A stretch of DNA of 64,000 nucleotides from Mycolicibacter sinensis (GTDB lineage Bacteria; Actinomycetota; Actinomycetes; Mycobacteriales; Mycobacteriaceae), in NCBI RefSeq assembly GCF_001667375.1, contig NZ_LZIN01000004.1, positions 1-64,000 of the forward strand, written 5' to 3'. The position numbers and the translations under genes were made by a program. Below the pieces are notes generated by a model. It did not search any database, was not told the DNA's origin, and saw nothing but the letters and a program-made list of their open reading frames with translations. Below, piece after piece: positions 48,196 through 57,989 of this stretch. Position 1 is the first letter of the stretch. Every line of letters starts with the position of its first letter.

Positions 48196-49104
48196 GTGAT
48201 CGGCGTGGACGCGATTCTCCAGGAGTTCGACGAGCACCTGGCTTTGGAGCGGGGACGTTCCGAACACACCCGGCGTGCCTACCTCGGTGACCTGCGGTCG
48301 CTGTTCATGTTTCTCGCCGAGCGCGGGCACAGCGGTATCGAGGCCCTGAGCCTGCCGCTGCTGCGCAGCTGGCTGGCCCAACAGGCCGGCGCCGGCGCGG
48401 CCCGCAGCACACTGGCCCGGCGCACTTCGACGGTCAAGACCTTCACCGCCTGGGCGGCCCGGCGCGGCCTGCTGGCATCCGATCCCGGGGCGCGTCTTGC
48501 GCTGCCCAAGGGCCGCCGGACGCTGCCCGCGGTGTTGCGCACTGACCAGGCGCACGCCGCGATGGCGGCCGCGAAATCCGGTGCGCAGCAAAATGACCCG
48601 CTGGCGTTGCGGGATCGTTTGATCGCCGAGTTGCTGTATGCCACCGCCGTGCGGGTCAGCGAACTGTGCGGTCTGGACCTCGACGACGTCGATTCCGGAC
48701 GTCGGCTGCTAAGAGTGCTCGGCAAGGGCAACAAGCAGCGGACGGTGCCGTTCGGCGAGCCGGCCGCCGAGGCGCTGCAGGCCTGGCTGGCCCGCGGGCG
48801 CCCACTGTTGGCGACGGCGGAGTCCGGCCCGGCCCTGCTGCTCGGTGCCCGCGGCGGGCGCCTGGACCCGCGGCAGGCCCGCACCGTCGTGCACCAGACC
48901 GTCGCGGCGGTCGGGGGCGCCCCCGATATGGGGCCGCACGGGTTGCGCCACACCGCGGCCACCCATCTGCTGGAGGGCGGGGCGGATCTGCGCATCGTGC
49001 AGGAACTGCTCGGGCACTCCAGCCTGGCCACCACCCAGCTCTACACCCATGTCACGGTCGCGCGGCTGCGTGCGGTGCACGAGCGGGCCCACCCCCGGGC
49101 TTAA
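48196..49104 (+). CDS. xerC: Tyrosine recombinase XerC
   Basis: 302 residues. With XerD resolves chromosome dimers at dif. N-terminal SAM-like domain ([22 protein letters not shown]) and catalytic domain with Arg in [12 protein letters not shown], Lys in [41 protein letters not shown] (nucleophile Tyr). GTG start 48196. Convergent overlap of 4 bp with the M23 gene. Confidence 0.95.
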   Translation: MIGVDAILQEFDEHLALERGRSEHTRRAYLGDLRSLFMFLAERGHSGIEALSLPLLRSWLAQQAGAGAARSTLARRTSTVKTFTAWAARRGLLASDPGARLALPKGRRTLPAVLRTDQAHAAMAAAKSGAQQNDPLALRDRLIAELLYATAVRVSELCGLDLDDVDSGRRLLRVLGKGNKQRTVPFGEPAAEALQAWLARGRPLLATAESGPALLLGARGGRLDPRQARTVVHQTVAAVGGAPDMGPHGLRHTAATHLLEGGADLRIVQELLGHSSLATTQLYTHVTVARLRAVHERAHPRA

Positions 49105-49589
49105 CGCAGCGGCTTGAGCCGGATCGGCGTGGCGGCCAGCAGTCCCAGCGGGTCGAGGTAGTCGGCGCGCGCGGCCGGGCCCCACATCGCACCCCAGTGC
49201 AGGCAGGCCGCGGCACCGCAGCCCGGATGGCCGGGTTCCAGGGCGCCGATCACCGTCGTCGTCGCCACTCGCTGGCCGGGCCGCACCGACGCGCGAACCG
49301 GCTGATAGCTGGTGCGCAGTCCGCCGGGATGGGCCAGCGACACCACCGGCACGCCACCCGCCAACCCGGCGAAGACCACCGTCGCGCTCCCGGCGGCATA
49401 CACCGGTTGACCTGCGGCGCCGGCCAGATCCACCCCCCGATGGCCGCGCTGCCAGTCCGGCCGCGGCGCATCAAACCCCCGCACCACCGCCGGCCGCGGG
49501 CGCAGCGGCCAGTCCAGCCGCACCGCGTCGCCGCGCGCCGGGGCGGCCAGCAGCAGGCTTGCGACCAGGAACAACGCCACGCACCGCAT
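49101..49589 (-). CDS. M23 family metallopeptidase (secreted)
   Basis: 162 residues, ortholog of Rv2891 by position. Short secreted lysostaphin-fold protein: signal peptide 1-19, HxxxD motif His50/Asp54 (GHRGVDLAG) and second zinc His131 in CLHWG. The usual catalytic His of HxH is Cys129. The [21 protein letters not shown] prefix is typical. Might cut or bind peptidoglycan cross-links; activity may be weak given the substitution. Confidence 0.87.
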   Translation of the reverse strand: MRCVALFLVASLLLAAPARGDAVRLDWPLRPRPAVVRGFDAPRPDWQRGHRGVDLAGAAGQPVYAAGSATVVFAGLAGGVPVVSLAHPGGLRTSYQPVRASVRPGQRVATTTVIGALEPGHPGCGAAACLHWGAMWGPAARADYLDPLGLLAATPIRLKPLR

Positions 49590-49633
49590 TCGCCCAGTTC
49601 ACCCCGGCGGCCCGGAAACCGGCCAGTCACCGC

Positions 49634-49642
49634 TGTGGACAA
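49634..49642 (+). promoter_or_regulatory. DnaA-box-like TGTGGACAA in rpsB promoter
   Basis: TGTGGACAA is the reverse complement of the mycobacterial DnaA box TTGTCCACA. It lies about 20 bp before the -10 of rpsB (49662-49667). Confidence 0.4.
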
Positions 49643-49661
49643 AGCACCTGTTCGGGCGGTG

Positions 49662-49667
49662 TAAACT
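49662..49667 (+). promoter_or_regulatory. rpsB -10 element TAAACT
   Basis: TAAACT 49662-49667, 155 bp before the rpsB ATG; a long leader follows. Confidence 0.45.
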
Positions 49668-49720
49668 CATCTGCGCAGTTCGCGTATGCGGGCTGACTTC
49701 GCGTGTCTGCCATACAACCG

Positions 49721-49753
49721 GATGCCGGCGGTCCCCGACAGGGGTCCGGCATC
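49721..49753 (+). promoter_or_regulatory. rpsB leader hairpin
   Basis: GATGCCGG (49721-49728) pairs with CCGGCATC (49746-49753), with an inner CCCC/GGGG stem (49733-49744). Strong stem-loop 70 bp before the rpsB start; candidate S2 autoregulatory element or attenuator. Confidence 0.55.
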
Positions 49754-49821
49754 TCAGCAGGCACCAGGGCCCGGCCTCACCCGTCGCCGGGCGACAACCG
49801 ACACAAAGGAACCATGGACTC

Positions 49822-50658
49822 ATGGCTGTTGTAACCATGAAGCAGCTGCTGGACAGCGGCGCACACTTCGGGCATCAGACCCGTCGTTGGAATCCCAAGA
49901 TGAAGCGGTTCATCTTCACCGACCGCAACGGCATCTACATCATCGACTTGCAGCAGACGCTGACCTTCATCGACAAGGCGTACGAGTTCGTCAAGGAGAC
50001 CGTCGCGCACGGCGGGTCGATCATGTTCGTCGGCACCAAGAAGCAGGCGCAGGAGTCGGTCGCGGCCGAGGCCACCCGGGTCGGGATGCCGTATGTCAAC
50101 CAGCGCTGGCTGGGCGGCATGCTGACCAACTTCTCCACCGTGCACAAGCGTCTGCAGCGCCTCAAGGAACTCGAGGCCATGGAGCAGACCGGCGGCTTCG
50201 AGGGACGCACCAAGAAGGAAATCTTGATGCTGACCCGCGAGAAGAACAAGCTGGAGCGCAGCCTCGGCGGTATCCGCGACATGGCCAAGGTGCCGTCGGC
50301 GGTCTGGGTCGTCGACACCAACAAGGAGCACATCGCCGTCGGCGAGGCCCGCAAGCTGGGCATCCCGGTCATCGCGATCCTGGACACCAACTGCGATCCC
50401 GACCTGGTCGACTACCCGATCCCGGGCAATGACGACGCGATCCGCTCGGCGGCGCTGCTGACCAAGGTCATCGCCTCCGCGGTGGCCGAGGGGCTGCAGG
50501 CCCGGGCGGGCCAGGGCAACGGCGAGGGCAAGGCTTCGGCCGAGGCGGTTGAGCCGCTGGCCGAGTGGGAGCAGGAGCTGCTGGCGGGCGCCACCACCTC
50601 CGCGCCCGACGCCGAGGCCGCAGCTGCCGGCCCCGAAACCACCACCGACGCATCGTAG
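49822..50658 (+). CDS. rpsB: 30S ribosomal protein S2
   Basis: 278 residues. [32 protein letters not shown] start and [18 protein letters not shown] are diagnostic of S2; the tail is acidic/Ala-rich. AAAGGA at 49804-49809 is the ribosome-binding site for ATG 49822. tsf follows by 12 bp. Confidence 0.98.
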   Translation: MAVVTMKQLLDSGAHFGHQTRRWNPKMKRFIFTDRNGIYIIDLQQTLTFIDKAYEFVKETVAHGGSIMFVGTKKQAQESVAAEATRVGMPYVNQRWLGGMLTNFSTVHKRLQRLKELEAMEQTGGFEGRTKKEILMLTREKNKLERSLGGIRDMAKVPSAVWVVDTNKEHIAVGEARKLGIPVIAILDTNCDPDLVDYPIPGNDDAIRSAALLTKVIASAVAEGLQARAGQGNGEGKASAEAVEPLAEWEQELLAGATTSAPDAEAAAAGPETTTDAS

Positions 50659-50670
50659 GAAAGGCACACA

Positions 50671-51486
50671 GTGGCGAACTACACCGCTGCCGACGTCAAG
50701 CGGCTTCGGGAACTGACCGGCGCAGGCATGATGGACTGCAAGAACGCGCTGGCCGAGAGTGACGGCGACTTCGACAAGGCCGTCGAGGTGCTGCGAATCA
50801 AGGGCGCCAAGGACGTCGGCAAGCGCGCTGAGCGCGCCACCGCCGAAGGCCTGGTCGCCGCCAAGGGCGGCGCGCTGATCGAGCTGAACTCCGAGACGGA
50901 CTTCGTCGCCAAGAACGACGAGTTCAAGGCGCTGGCCGAGGAGGTCGTCACGGCCGCCGCGGCGGCCAAGACCTCCGATGTCGAGGAGCTCAAGAGCGCC
51001 AAGACGGGGGAGCGCACCGTCGGTGAGGCCATCGAGGCGCTGTCGGCCAAGATCGGCGAGAAGCTCGAACTGCGCCGCGTCGCCTACTTCGACGGCACCG
51101 TGGAGACCTACCTGCACAAGCGGGCCTCCGACCTGCCGCCGGCGGTGGGGGTGCTGGTGGAGTACTCCGGCTCGGACAAAGAGGCGGCCCACGCGGTCGC
51201 GCTGCAGATCGCCGCGCTCAAGGCCAAGTACCTAACTCGCGACGACGTGCCCGCCGACCTGGTGGCCAACGAGCGGCGCATCGCCGAGGAGACGGCCAAG
51301 GAGGAGGGCAAGCCGGAGGCCGCCCTGCCCAAGATCGTCGAGGGCCGGGTGACCGGCTTCTTCAAGGACGTCGTGCTGCTGGAGCAGTCGTCGGTGTCCG
51401 ACTCGAAGAAGACGGTCAAGGCGCTGCTCGACGAAGCGGGCGTGACGGTGACCCGCTTCGCGCGGTTCGAGGTCGGCCAGGCCTAA
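50671..51486 (+). CDS. tsf: Elongation factor Ts
   Basis: 271 residues. Nucleotide exchange factor for EF-Tu. [30 protein letters not shown] is the signature N-terminal domain (TS-N), with dimerisation core [18 protein letters not shown] start after AGGAAAGG. Operon with rpsB. Confidence 0.98.
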   Translation: MANYTAADVKRLRELTGAGMMDCKNALAESDGDFDKAVEVLRIKGAKDVGKRAERATAEGLVAAKGGALIELNSETDFVAKNDEFKALAEEVVTAAAAAKTSDVEELKSAKTGERTVGEAIEALSAKIGEKLELRRVAYFDGTVETYLHKRASDLPPAVGVLVEYSGSDKEAAHAVALQIAALKAKYLTRDDVPADLVANERRIAEETAKEEGKPEAALPKIVEGRVTGFFKDVVLLEQSSVSDSKKTVKALLDEAGVTVTRFARFEVGQA

Positions 51487-51517
51487 ACGGTTCTGGCGGC
51501 CTTGCTAGCGTCAGGAC

Positions 51518-52927
51518 ATGCAACATGTCCACGCTTTCGGCGACGACGCGCTCGGCGACTCCGACACGGTCGGCTTGGTTGAGCGGATCCGATCAGGCGA
51601 TGTGTCGCCCGCCGACCTCGTCGACGCCGCGATCGCGCGCACCGAGGCGGTCAACCCGCAGCTGAACGCGCTGGCCTACCGGGCGTTCGACCGCGCCCGG
51701 GCCGAGGCGACGGCACCTCGCGAGGGCTACTTTGCCGGTGTCCCGACGTTCGTCAAGGACAACGTCAATGTCGCCGGGATGCCGACCATGCAGGGCACCG
51801 ACGCGTGGCAGCCGCACGCCGCTGCCGCCGACGGCGACTTCGCCCGGCTCTACCTCGGTACCGGGCTGATCGCGCTGGGCAAGACCCAGCTGTCCGAGTT
51901 CGGGTTCAGCGCCGCCGCCGAGCACCCGCGGCTGGGCGCGGTGCGCAACCCGTGGAACACCGACTACACCGCGGCGGCGTCGTCGTCGGGTTCGGCGGCG
52001 TTCGTCGCTGCCGGGGTGGTGCCGATCGCGCACGCCAACGACGGCGGCGGCTCCATCCGAATCCCGGCGGCGTGCAACGGCCTGGTCGGCCTCAAACCGT
52101 CGCGGGGCCGGCTGCCGCTGGACAAAGACCTGCGCGCCATGCCGGTGCGCATCGTCTACAACGGCGTGGTCACCCGCTCGGTGCGGGACACCGCGGCCTT
52201 CTACGCCGAAGCGGAGCGGATCTGGCGCAACACCAAGTTGCCCCCGATCGGCGACGTCCGGGCGCCGGGTGCCCATCGGCTCAAGGTCGCGGTGATCACC
52301 CAGTCGATCCAGCGCGAGACGTCGACGGAGATGCGCGAGCTGACCTTGAAGACCGCCGCGCTGCTCGAGGAGCTCGGCCATCACGTCGAATACCTCGACC
52401 ATCCGCCGGTGCCCGAGTCGTTCGCCGACGACTTCCTGCTCTACTGGGCCTTTCTGGCGACCGCGCTGGTGCGCGGGGGGCGGCGGATGTTCGGCCCCAC
52501 CTTCGACCGCAGCCGGCTGGACAACCTGACGCTGGGCCTGGATCGCCATGCCTCCCGGCGCCTGTACCGGCTGCCGCTGGCGATCGCCCGGCTGGCGAGC
52601 ATGCGCCGCCACACCGCGCGATTGTTCCGCAACTACGACGTGGTGCTCACCCCGACACTGGCCCACGAGACCCCCAAAGTCGGCCACCTGGATCCCACCG
52701 CCGACTATCAGCAGATCATCGACCGGCTGATGGACTGGGTGGCGTTCACCCCGCTGCAGAACGCCTCGGGCGACCCGGCGATCTCGCTGCCGCTGGCCGA
52801 ATCCGCGGCCGGGCTGCCGGTGGGCATGATGTTCAGCGCCCATTTCGGCCAGGACGCCCGGCTGCTGGAGTTGGCCTACGAACTGGAGGCGGCCAAGCCC
52901 TGGCCCACGATCACCGGCCGGGGCTAG
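51518..52927 (+). CDS. amiC: Amidase AmiC-like
   Basis: 469 residues, ortholog of Rv2888c. Amidase signature family: Lys80 ([12 protein letters not shown]), Ser cluster ASSSGSAAF around 155-160 and nucleophile Ser179 in [14 protein letters not shown]. Substrate not known. GTCAGGAC precedes ATG 51518. Different subgroup from the amidase at 18.5 kb. Confidence 0.9.
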   Translation: MQHVHAFGDDALGDSDTVGLVERIRSGDVSPADLVDAAIARTEAVNPQLNALAYRAFDRARAEATAPREGYFAGVPTFVKDNVNVAGMPTMQGTDAWQPHAAAADGDFARLYLGTGLIALGKTQLSEFGFSAAAEHPRLGAVRNPWNTDYTAAASSSGSAAFVAAGVVPIAHANDGGGSIRIPAACNGLVGLKPSRGRLPLDKDLRAMPVRIVYNGVVTRSVRDTAAFYAEAERIWRNTKLPPIGDVRAPGAHRLKVAVITQSIQRETSTEMRELTLKTAALLEELGHHVEYLDHPPVPESFADDFLLYWAFLATALVRGGRRMFGPTFDRSRLDNLTLGLDRHASRRLYRLPLAIARLASMRRHTARLFRNYDVVLTPTLAHETPKVGHLDPTADYQQIIDRLMDWVAFTPLQNASGDPAISLPLAESAAGLPVGMMFSAHFGQDARLLELAYELEAAKPWPTITGRG

Positions 52928-52973
52928 CGGCGGTCGCAAGCGCGGCGAAGCCGGGCGAAACGGGCCGCCGCCA

Positions 52974-53396
52974 TCAACACTGGTCGCCGATCCGTTCCAG
53001 CATCTGCCGGAACCGGTGCTGCTCGGCCGGGCTCAGGGCCGCCAGCACCCGGCCGTCGGCGACCCGCACCGCCTCTTCGGCCTGGGTCAGTAGCTCGCGA
53101 CCGGCATCGGTCAGCGTTGCCGGCAGCGCCCGCCCGGACGGCACCGACTGCGGCCGGCTCACCGCGCCCCGGTTCTGCAGCCGGTGCAGCACGGTGTTCA
53201 TGGCCTGCGGTGTGACGCTGGTGTGCCGGGCCAACTCGGCGCTGGACAACCCCGGGCGCACCGAAAGCACCCGCATGCACACGAATTCGGGAAGCGTCAG
53301 CCCCAGTGGTCCGAGCACCGCCGAGACCTGCGGGCGCAGTGCCGAGCTGACCCGGTACAGCAGATAACCCAGCGGAGCGCTGTCCACGTCACCCAT
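52974..53396 (-). CDS. MarR family transcriptional regulator
   Basis: 140 residues, ortholog of Rv2887. Winged-helix MarR domain: LPEFVCMRVLSVRPGLSSAELARHTSVTPQAMNTVLHRLQNRGAVSRPQ, wing SGRALPATLTDAG. In M. tuberculosis loss of Rv2887 affects drug response genes; target here unknown. It begins where the Hyf-like operon ends (39 bp between its start and hycE's stop). Confidence 0.92.
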   Translation of the reverse strand: MGDVDSAPLGYLLYRVSSALRPQVSAVLGPLGLTLPEFVCMRVLSVRPGLSSAELARHTSVTPQAMNTVLHRLQNRGAVSRPQSVPSGRALPATLTDAGRELLTQAEEAVRVADGRVLAALSPAEQHRFRQMLERIGDQC

Positions 53397-53435
53397 ATCA
53401 AAGATCCTGACATACGCGGTCGCGGTTACGAGCCG

Positions 53436-54911
53436 CTATAAATCGTTTCCCGCGTACGACAGGTTGAAGCTTTTGTTCGTCAGCGGGAAGTCCGGGACGA
53501 TGGTGTCGTCGCTCAGGCAAACCGGCAGTGCGGGCCAGTTGAACCAGGACGGGTCGACGATCTTGGCGCGGGTGATGACTCCGTCGGCGCCGATCTCCAC
53601 CCGGTGCACGATGGTGCCGCGCCAGCCCTCGACGATCCCGATACCGGACCCGCCCGCGGCGGGTATCTCCGCTGTGAACTCAAGCGGCCCGCGATGGTTC
53701 TCGATCAGGTTGCGGCACAGCGCCACCGAGGCGGCGAACTCGTCGCGGCGGACGGTATAGCGGGCGAGCACGTCGCCGGTTGACGCCGTCGCCTCGGTTA
53801 CCGGCAGGTCGGTCAGCGGATGGTCGAGGCGGGCATCGGTGACCAGCCCACTGGCCCGTGCCACATAGCCCAGGGTCGCAAGCGCTTTCGCATCGCCCCG
53901 ATGCAGCACCGAGGTGCCGGCGAACCGGTCGTAGATCACCGAATTGCCCAGCGTCAGTTCGGCGATCTCAGCGATGTCGTCGGCCAGCTCCTGCAACTGC
54001 TCCGGATCGGGGAGTGTTTGCAGCACAACGCCACCCGGCCGGATCGCCTGGCGCAGCAAGCGGTGGCCGGTCACTTGCGCGTTGATCCGCAGTAGCTGTT
54101 CGCGGGCGCGTTGGGCGTGGACGTTGGCCAACCCGAAGCTGACATCGTTGGCCAATGCGCCCAGGTCGGCGGCGTGGTTGTAGAGCCGCTCGAGTTCGAC
54201 GAGCAGAGCGCGCAACCGGTGCGCCGGATCCGGCAGCTGGAGCCCGAGGGCGTCCTCGACGGCCAGGCTGTGCGCCAGGGCGTGGCCGGCCGAGGTGTCA
54301 CCGCTGATCCGCTCGGCGAGTTCGACGGCGGCGCCGGCGGCCCGGCCGGCGAACAGTCGCTCGATTCCGCGGTGCACGAACCACAGCCTCGCCTTGAGCC
54401 GCAGTATGGATTCCCCGACCACCGAGAAGCGGAAGTGTCCCGGCTCGATCAGGCCGGCGTGCACCGGCCCGACCGGAATCTCGTAGACACCGGCCCCCTC
54501 GACATTGAGGAACGGGAAACGGCCCGCCGCAACGAAATCCGGCGGTGGCCCGGCGTCGTTGCGCATCGGGTGCCAATTCTCCGGCCAGTGCGCGTGCCGT
54601 ACCAGGCGGCGGGGCTGCGGATGGCCGACCGGGGTGATCCCGTAGAGGTCGAGCATCTCCCGTTCGAAGCGGCCGGCCTGAAACGACAGGCCGGCCAGGG
54701 AGGGAACTGACGGGTGCTGCGCCGAAACGGTCAGGGTCAGCTCGGTACGACGGTCCGGGCGGCCCGCCAGGAACAGATACACCACCCGCAGGCTGTCGCC
54801 GTCGTCGTGGGCGGCAACCAGTGCGAGCCGGAAGCCGTCGGCCAGCAACCCCGCGGCCGCGTCGGGCAGCTCGGTGTCGGTGACCGCAGCGCGGGTAACC
54901 GTAGCTGTCAC
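53436..54911 (-). CDS. hycE: HycE/HyfG-like Complex I subunit C-D fusion, NiFe site lost
   Basis: 491 residues, ortholog of Rv0087. N-terminal NuoC-like part (about 1-150; SFQAGRFEREMLDLYGITPVGHP) and NuoD/hydrogenase-large-subunit part. Where NiFe enzymes have RxCGxC, this has RISGDTSAGH; the C-terminal DPCxxC is NLSYAG. All four nickel/iron cysteines are absent, so it cannot be a hydrogenase. GTG 54911 overlaps hycQ by 4 nt. Last gene of the arsR operon. Confidence 0.9.
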   Translation of the reverse strand: MTATVTRAAVTDTELPDAAAGLLADGFRLALVAAHDDGDSLRVVYLFLAGRPDRRTELTLTVSAQHPSVPSLAGLSFQAGRFEREMLDLYGITPVGHPQPRRLVRHAHWPENWHPMRNDAGPPPDFVAAGRFPFLNVEGAGVYEIPVGPVHAGLIEPGHFRFSVVGESILRLKARLWFVHRGIERLFAGRAAGAAVELAERISGDTSAGHALAHSLAVEDALGLQLPDPAHRLRALLVELERLYNHAADLGALANDVSFGLANVHAQRAREQLLRINAQVTGHRLLRQAIRPGGVVLQTLPDPEQLQELADDIAEIAELTLGNSVIYDRFAGTSVLHRGDAKALATLGYVARASGLVTDARLDHPLTDLPVTEATASTGDVLARYTVRRDEFAASVALCRNLIENHRGPLEFTAEIPAAGGSGIGIVEGWRGTIVHRVEIGADGVITRAKIVDPSWFNWPALPVCLSDDTIVPDFPLTNKSFNLSYAGNDL

Positions 54912-56374
54912 AGTGCCCCCAGCTGGGTTGCGGCGGTGGTGAACAGGCCCGCCAACGGGCCCGCGGTGATTCCCAGGGCCACTGAGACCAGCACACCGGC
55001 CACCAGCGCGGCCGCGACTGTGGCCGGCACGAGGATCTGCGGGCCCTCGGCGCTCGCGGCGCCCAGCAGCATGCGGCCGGAGTTCGCGGTCAGCGCGGCG
55101 AAGGCCACCAACAGCGCCGTCAGTGCCAGTGCCAGGGCCCAGGCCAGCTGGGCGTCGGCCAGCGACATCGCGATCGCCAGCTCACTGGCGAACATCGCGA
55201 ACGGCGGCAAGCCGAGCAGCACCACCATGCCGACTGCGAATGCGCCGCCCACCAGCCGTGATCTGCCCAACACCGCGGTGATCTCGCCGATCGCCGTGGT
55301 GCCGTGCGCGGCCTGCAGCTGGCCGCCGGCCAGGAACAGCACTGTCTTGCCGACCCCGTGCGCCAGCACGTGCAGCAGCAGCGCGGCGATTGCCGGCACG
55401 GTGCCGGCCGACGTGGCGACCGCGATCAAACCCATCGTCTCCATCGACGAATAGGCCAGCATCCGTTTGAGATCGGCGGTGACGGTCAGCAGCAGCGCGG
55501 CGATGAGCATCGTGGCCAACCCGGTGGTCAGCAGCGCGGTCCGCAGAAAAGTGGGGCCCACCGCGGCGTCGATGATCGGTTTGAGCCGGATCAGCACCGA
55601 GAACGCGACGGACAGCAAGACCCCGCTCATCAATGCCGAAACCGGCGCCGGTGCCTGACTGTGCGCATCGGCCAGCCAGCTGTGAAACGGTGCCAGACCC
55701 ATCTTCGCGCCGTAGCCGATCAGCAACAGCGCACCGGCCAGTCGGGTGACCGCCGGGTCGAGTCCGGCGGCATGGGCCACCAGGACGTCGAGGTGCAGGG
55801 CGTCCTCGCTGCCGGCACCGGCATGGCGAGCGGCGAAGTGCAGCAGCACGGTGCCCAGGAACGCGATGGTGATGCCCACCGAACACACCATGACGTACTT
55901 CCAGGTGGCCTCCAGCGCGGCCCGGCTGCGGTGGTGCCCGACCAGGAACGCGGTCACCACCGTGGTGGCCTCAACGGCGACCCACACCACCCCGATGTTG
56001 TTGGCCGACACCGCAAGAGCCATCGCAGCCAGAAACGCGGGGGTGAGGATGCCGTACAGCCGTGCGCCACGACGATCGGTCACCCCGCGGGCCAGCTCGG
56101 CGTCGACGTAGCCGATGCTCGCCCAGGTCGCCAGGCTGCCGACCACACCGATCACGATCAGCATGGTCACCGACAGCGCGTCGGCGCGCAGCAAGCCGTT
56201 CAGTGCCAGATGCGCGCGGTCGTCCAGCCGAATCCCCAGGGCGACCCCGCTGCCCAGAATCGTCAGCGCCGACACCAACGTCGCGACAGCGCTGAGCCGG
56301 CGCCAGCCGACCACGACGGAGATCAGCGACGCCACAACGGGTGTCAGAAACGGAAGCAGCATCAGTGGTGTCAT
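54908..56374 (-). CDS. hycQ: HyfF-like antiporter/proton channel subunit
   Basis: 488 residues, ortholog of Rv0086; hydrophobic throughout with about 14 helices. Mrp/NuoL-like antiporter family: conserved Lys/Glu region VAVEATTVVTAFLVGHHRSRAALEATWKY, GYGAKMGLAPFHSWLADAHSQAPAPVSALMSG, and LKRMLAYSSMETMG. Would pump protons in the complex. Overlaps hycP by one base. Confidence 0.92.
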   Translation of the reverse strand: MTPLMLLPFLTPVVASLISVVVGWRRLSAVATLVSALTILGSGVALGIRLDDRAHLALNGLLRADALSVTMLIVIGVVGSLATWASIGYVDAELARGVTDRRGARLYGILTPAFLAAMALAVSANNIGVVWVAVEATTVVTAFLVGHHRSRAALEATWKYVMVCSVGITIAFLGTVLLHFAARHAGAGSEDALHLDVLVAHAAGLDPAVTRLAGALLLIGYGAKMGLAPFHSWLADAHSQAPAPVSALMSGVLLSVAFSVLIRLKPIIDAAVGPTFLRTALLTTGLATMLIAALLLTVTADLKRMLAYSSMETMGLIAVATSAGTVPAIAALLLHVLAHGVGKTVLFLAGGQLQAAHGTTAIGEITAVLGRSRLVGGAFAVGMVVLLGLPPFAMFASELAIAMSLADAQLAWALALALTALLVAFAALTANSGRMLLGAASAEGPQILVPATVAAALVAGVLVSVALGITAGPLAGLFTTAATQLGAL

Positions 56375-57030
56375 CAGTCGCGCAACTCCCGCAGCAGGTC
56401 CAGATCCACTCCGCCAAAGGCGTTGCGCAAACGGCCGGTCAGCACACCGAGCACGATCAACACGAACAGCACATCCAGCGACGCGCCGAGTTCGACGATC
56501 AGCGGGACACCGGCGGTCAGCAGGAAGGCGGTGGCGGCGATCCCGTTGTCCAGCATCAGCAGTCCGACCGCCTGCGAAATGGCATGGCGGCGGGTCGCCA
56601 TCATGAACAGTGCGACCAACACGGTGGCGATAGCTGCCGGGGCGGCGTTGGTCGCGGTGCTGCGCTGCAGGTCGACGACCGGCTGGGCGATCGTGAACGC
56701 CGCGACCACCAGCGCGGTGACTACCAGCAGTGATGCGGCGGTGCTGACCAGGGGGGTGGCTTCGCGGCGTTCCTGCCGTTCGGCACCCAGCGCGCGGGCC
56801 AACAGCCAGGGCAACGCGACGGCGCGCACGGCGAACACCCCGACCCCCACCGCGATCAGGGCCCGATCATGGTCCTGTACACCGCGAACCACCGGGATGG
56901 CGGCCAGCGCCGCGCCTTGGGCCACGAGCAGCACCCGCACGATCGCCGACAGGTCGCGGCGCCAGACGGCCAGCACCGCGGCCAGCAGCACTCCGCCGGC
57001 GGCCAGATCCAGCATGTTGTCGTAGCTCAT
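56374..57030 (-). CDS. hycP: HyfE-like NuoK-type membrane subunit
   Basis: 218 residues, ortholog of Rv0085; hydrophobic with NuoK-like pattern near [25 protein letters not shown]. Start ATG 57030 overlaps the hycD stop (ATGA). A longer reading upstream overlaps hycD and is not used. Confidence 0.9.
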   Translation of the reverse strand: MSYDNMLDLAAGGVLLAAVLAVWRRDLSAIVRVLLVAQGAALAAIPVVRGVQDHDRALIAVGVGVFAVRAVALPWLLARALGAERQERREATPLVSTAASLLVVTALVVAAFTIAQPVVDLQRSTATNAAPAAIATVLVALFMMATRRHAISQAVGLLMLDNGIAATAFLLTAGVPLIVELGASLDVLFVLIVLGVLTGRLRNAFGGVDLDLLRELRD

Positions 57031-57989
57031 CCGCCCGCTCCGGTGAAGAAGTTCGCTGCCGTCACTGCCAGCAACGCCAACACGAAGGACCCGGCCAGCA
57101 GTTCGGGCACCCGGAACAGCCGCAGTTTGGCGATGAACACCTCGATGCCGGCCAGGGCGCCCGCCAGCACGGCCACCTTGATCGCGATCGCACCGGCGCC
57201 CACCGCCACGTCGATCAGGTCCGGATTCGCCCCGGCGATGCCCCACGGGAAGAACAGGTTGGCCAGCAGCGCAAGCAGCACCGTCAGCCGCATGCCGGCG
57301 GCCCACTCGATCAGCGCGAGCTTGGGACCGGCGTATTCCAGCACCATGGCCTCGTGCACCATCGTCAGCTCCAGGTGGGTGGACGGATTGTCCACCGGCA
57401 GCCGGCCGGTCTCGGCGACGATGACGATGACCAGCGCGACGAACGCCAGCGCACTGGCCAACGTGATCACCTGGCCGGGGTGCTCCATGGTGTTGCCGAC
57501 GATGGCGCCCAGATTGGCCGACCCCGCCGGAATCGACAGCGCGAACACCGCCAGCAGAATGGTCGGTTCCACCAGCGCTGCGATGGTGATCTCGCGGCTG
57601 GCGCCCATCCCGCCGAATGCCGTGGCGGTGTCGATCCCGGCCAGCGTGAGGGCCACGGTGCCCAGGAACAGCAGCCCTACCACGGTGACCAGGTCGGCGA
57701 CCGGGTCCAGCGGCGAACCCGTCGCCACCAGTGGGGCAGTGGCGACGATGACCAGCGTGGTGGCGGCCAGTGCCGCCGGCGCCGCGGCGAACACCCAGGT
57801 GGTGCCGAGTGGCTTGAGCACCTGCTTGCCGAGCAGCTTGCGCAGGTCGCGCCACGGCTGCAGGACTCCGGCGCCGGCGCGGCCCTCGGCGCGCGCCCGG
57901 ACCTGTCGCATCAGGCCGATCACCAGCGGGGCGCCGAATATGACACCGGCGACCTGCACGAAACCGGCCAGATAAGTCATCGCGTTCAT
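57027..57989 (-). CDS. hycD: HycD/NuoH-like membrane subunit
   Basis: 320 residues, ortholog of Rv0084. NuoH family: [55 protein letters not shown], the canonical H/E-rich loop for quinone or ferredoxin-side proton coupling. ATG 57989 overlaps the preceding stop. Longer upstream frame belongs to the antiporter subunit region and is rejected. Confidence 0.92.
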   Translation of the reverse strand: MNAMTYLAGFVQVAGVIFGAPLVIGLMRQVRARAEGRAGAGVLQPWRDLRKLLGKQVLKPLGTTWVFAAAPAALAATTLVIVATAPLVATGSPLDPVADLVTVVGLLFLGTVALTLAGIDTATAFGGMGASREITIAALVEPTILLAVFALSIPAGSANLGAIVGNTMEHPGQVITLASALAFVALVIVIVAETGRLPVDNPSTHLELTMVHEAMVLEYAGPKLALIEWAAGMRLTVLLALLANLFFPWGIAGANPDLIDVAVGAGAIAIKVAVLAGALAGIEVFIAKLRLFRVPELLAGSFVLALLAVTAANFFTGAGG

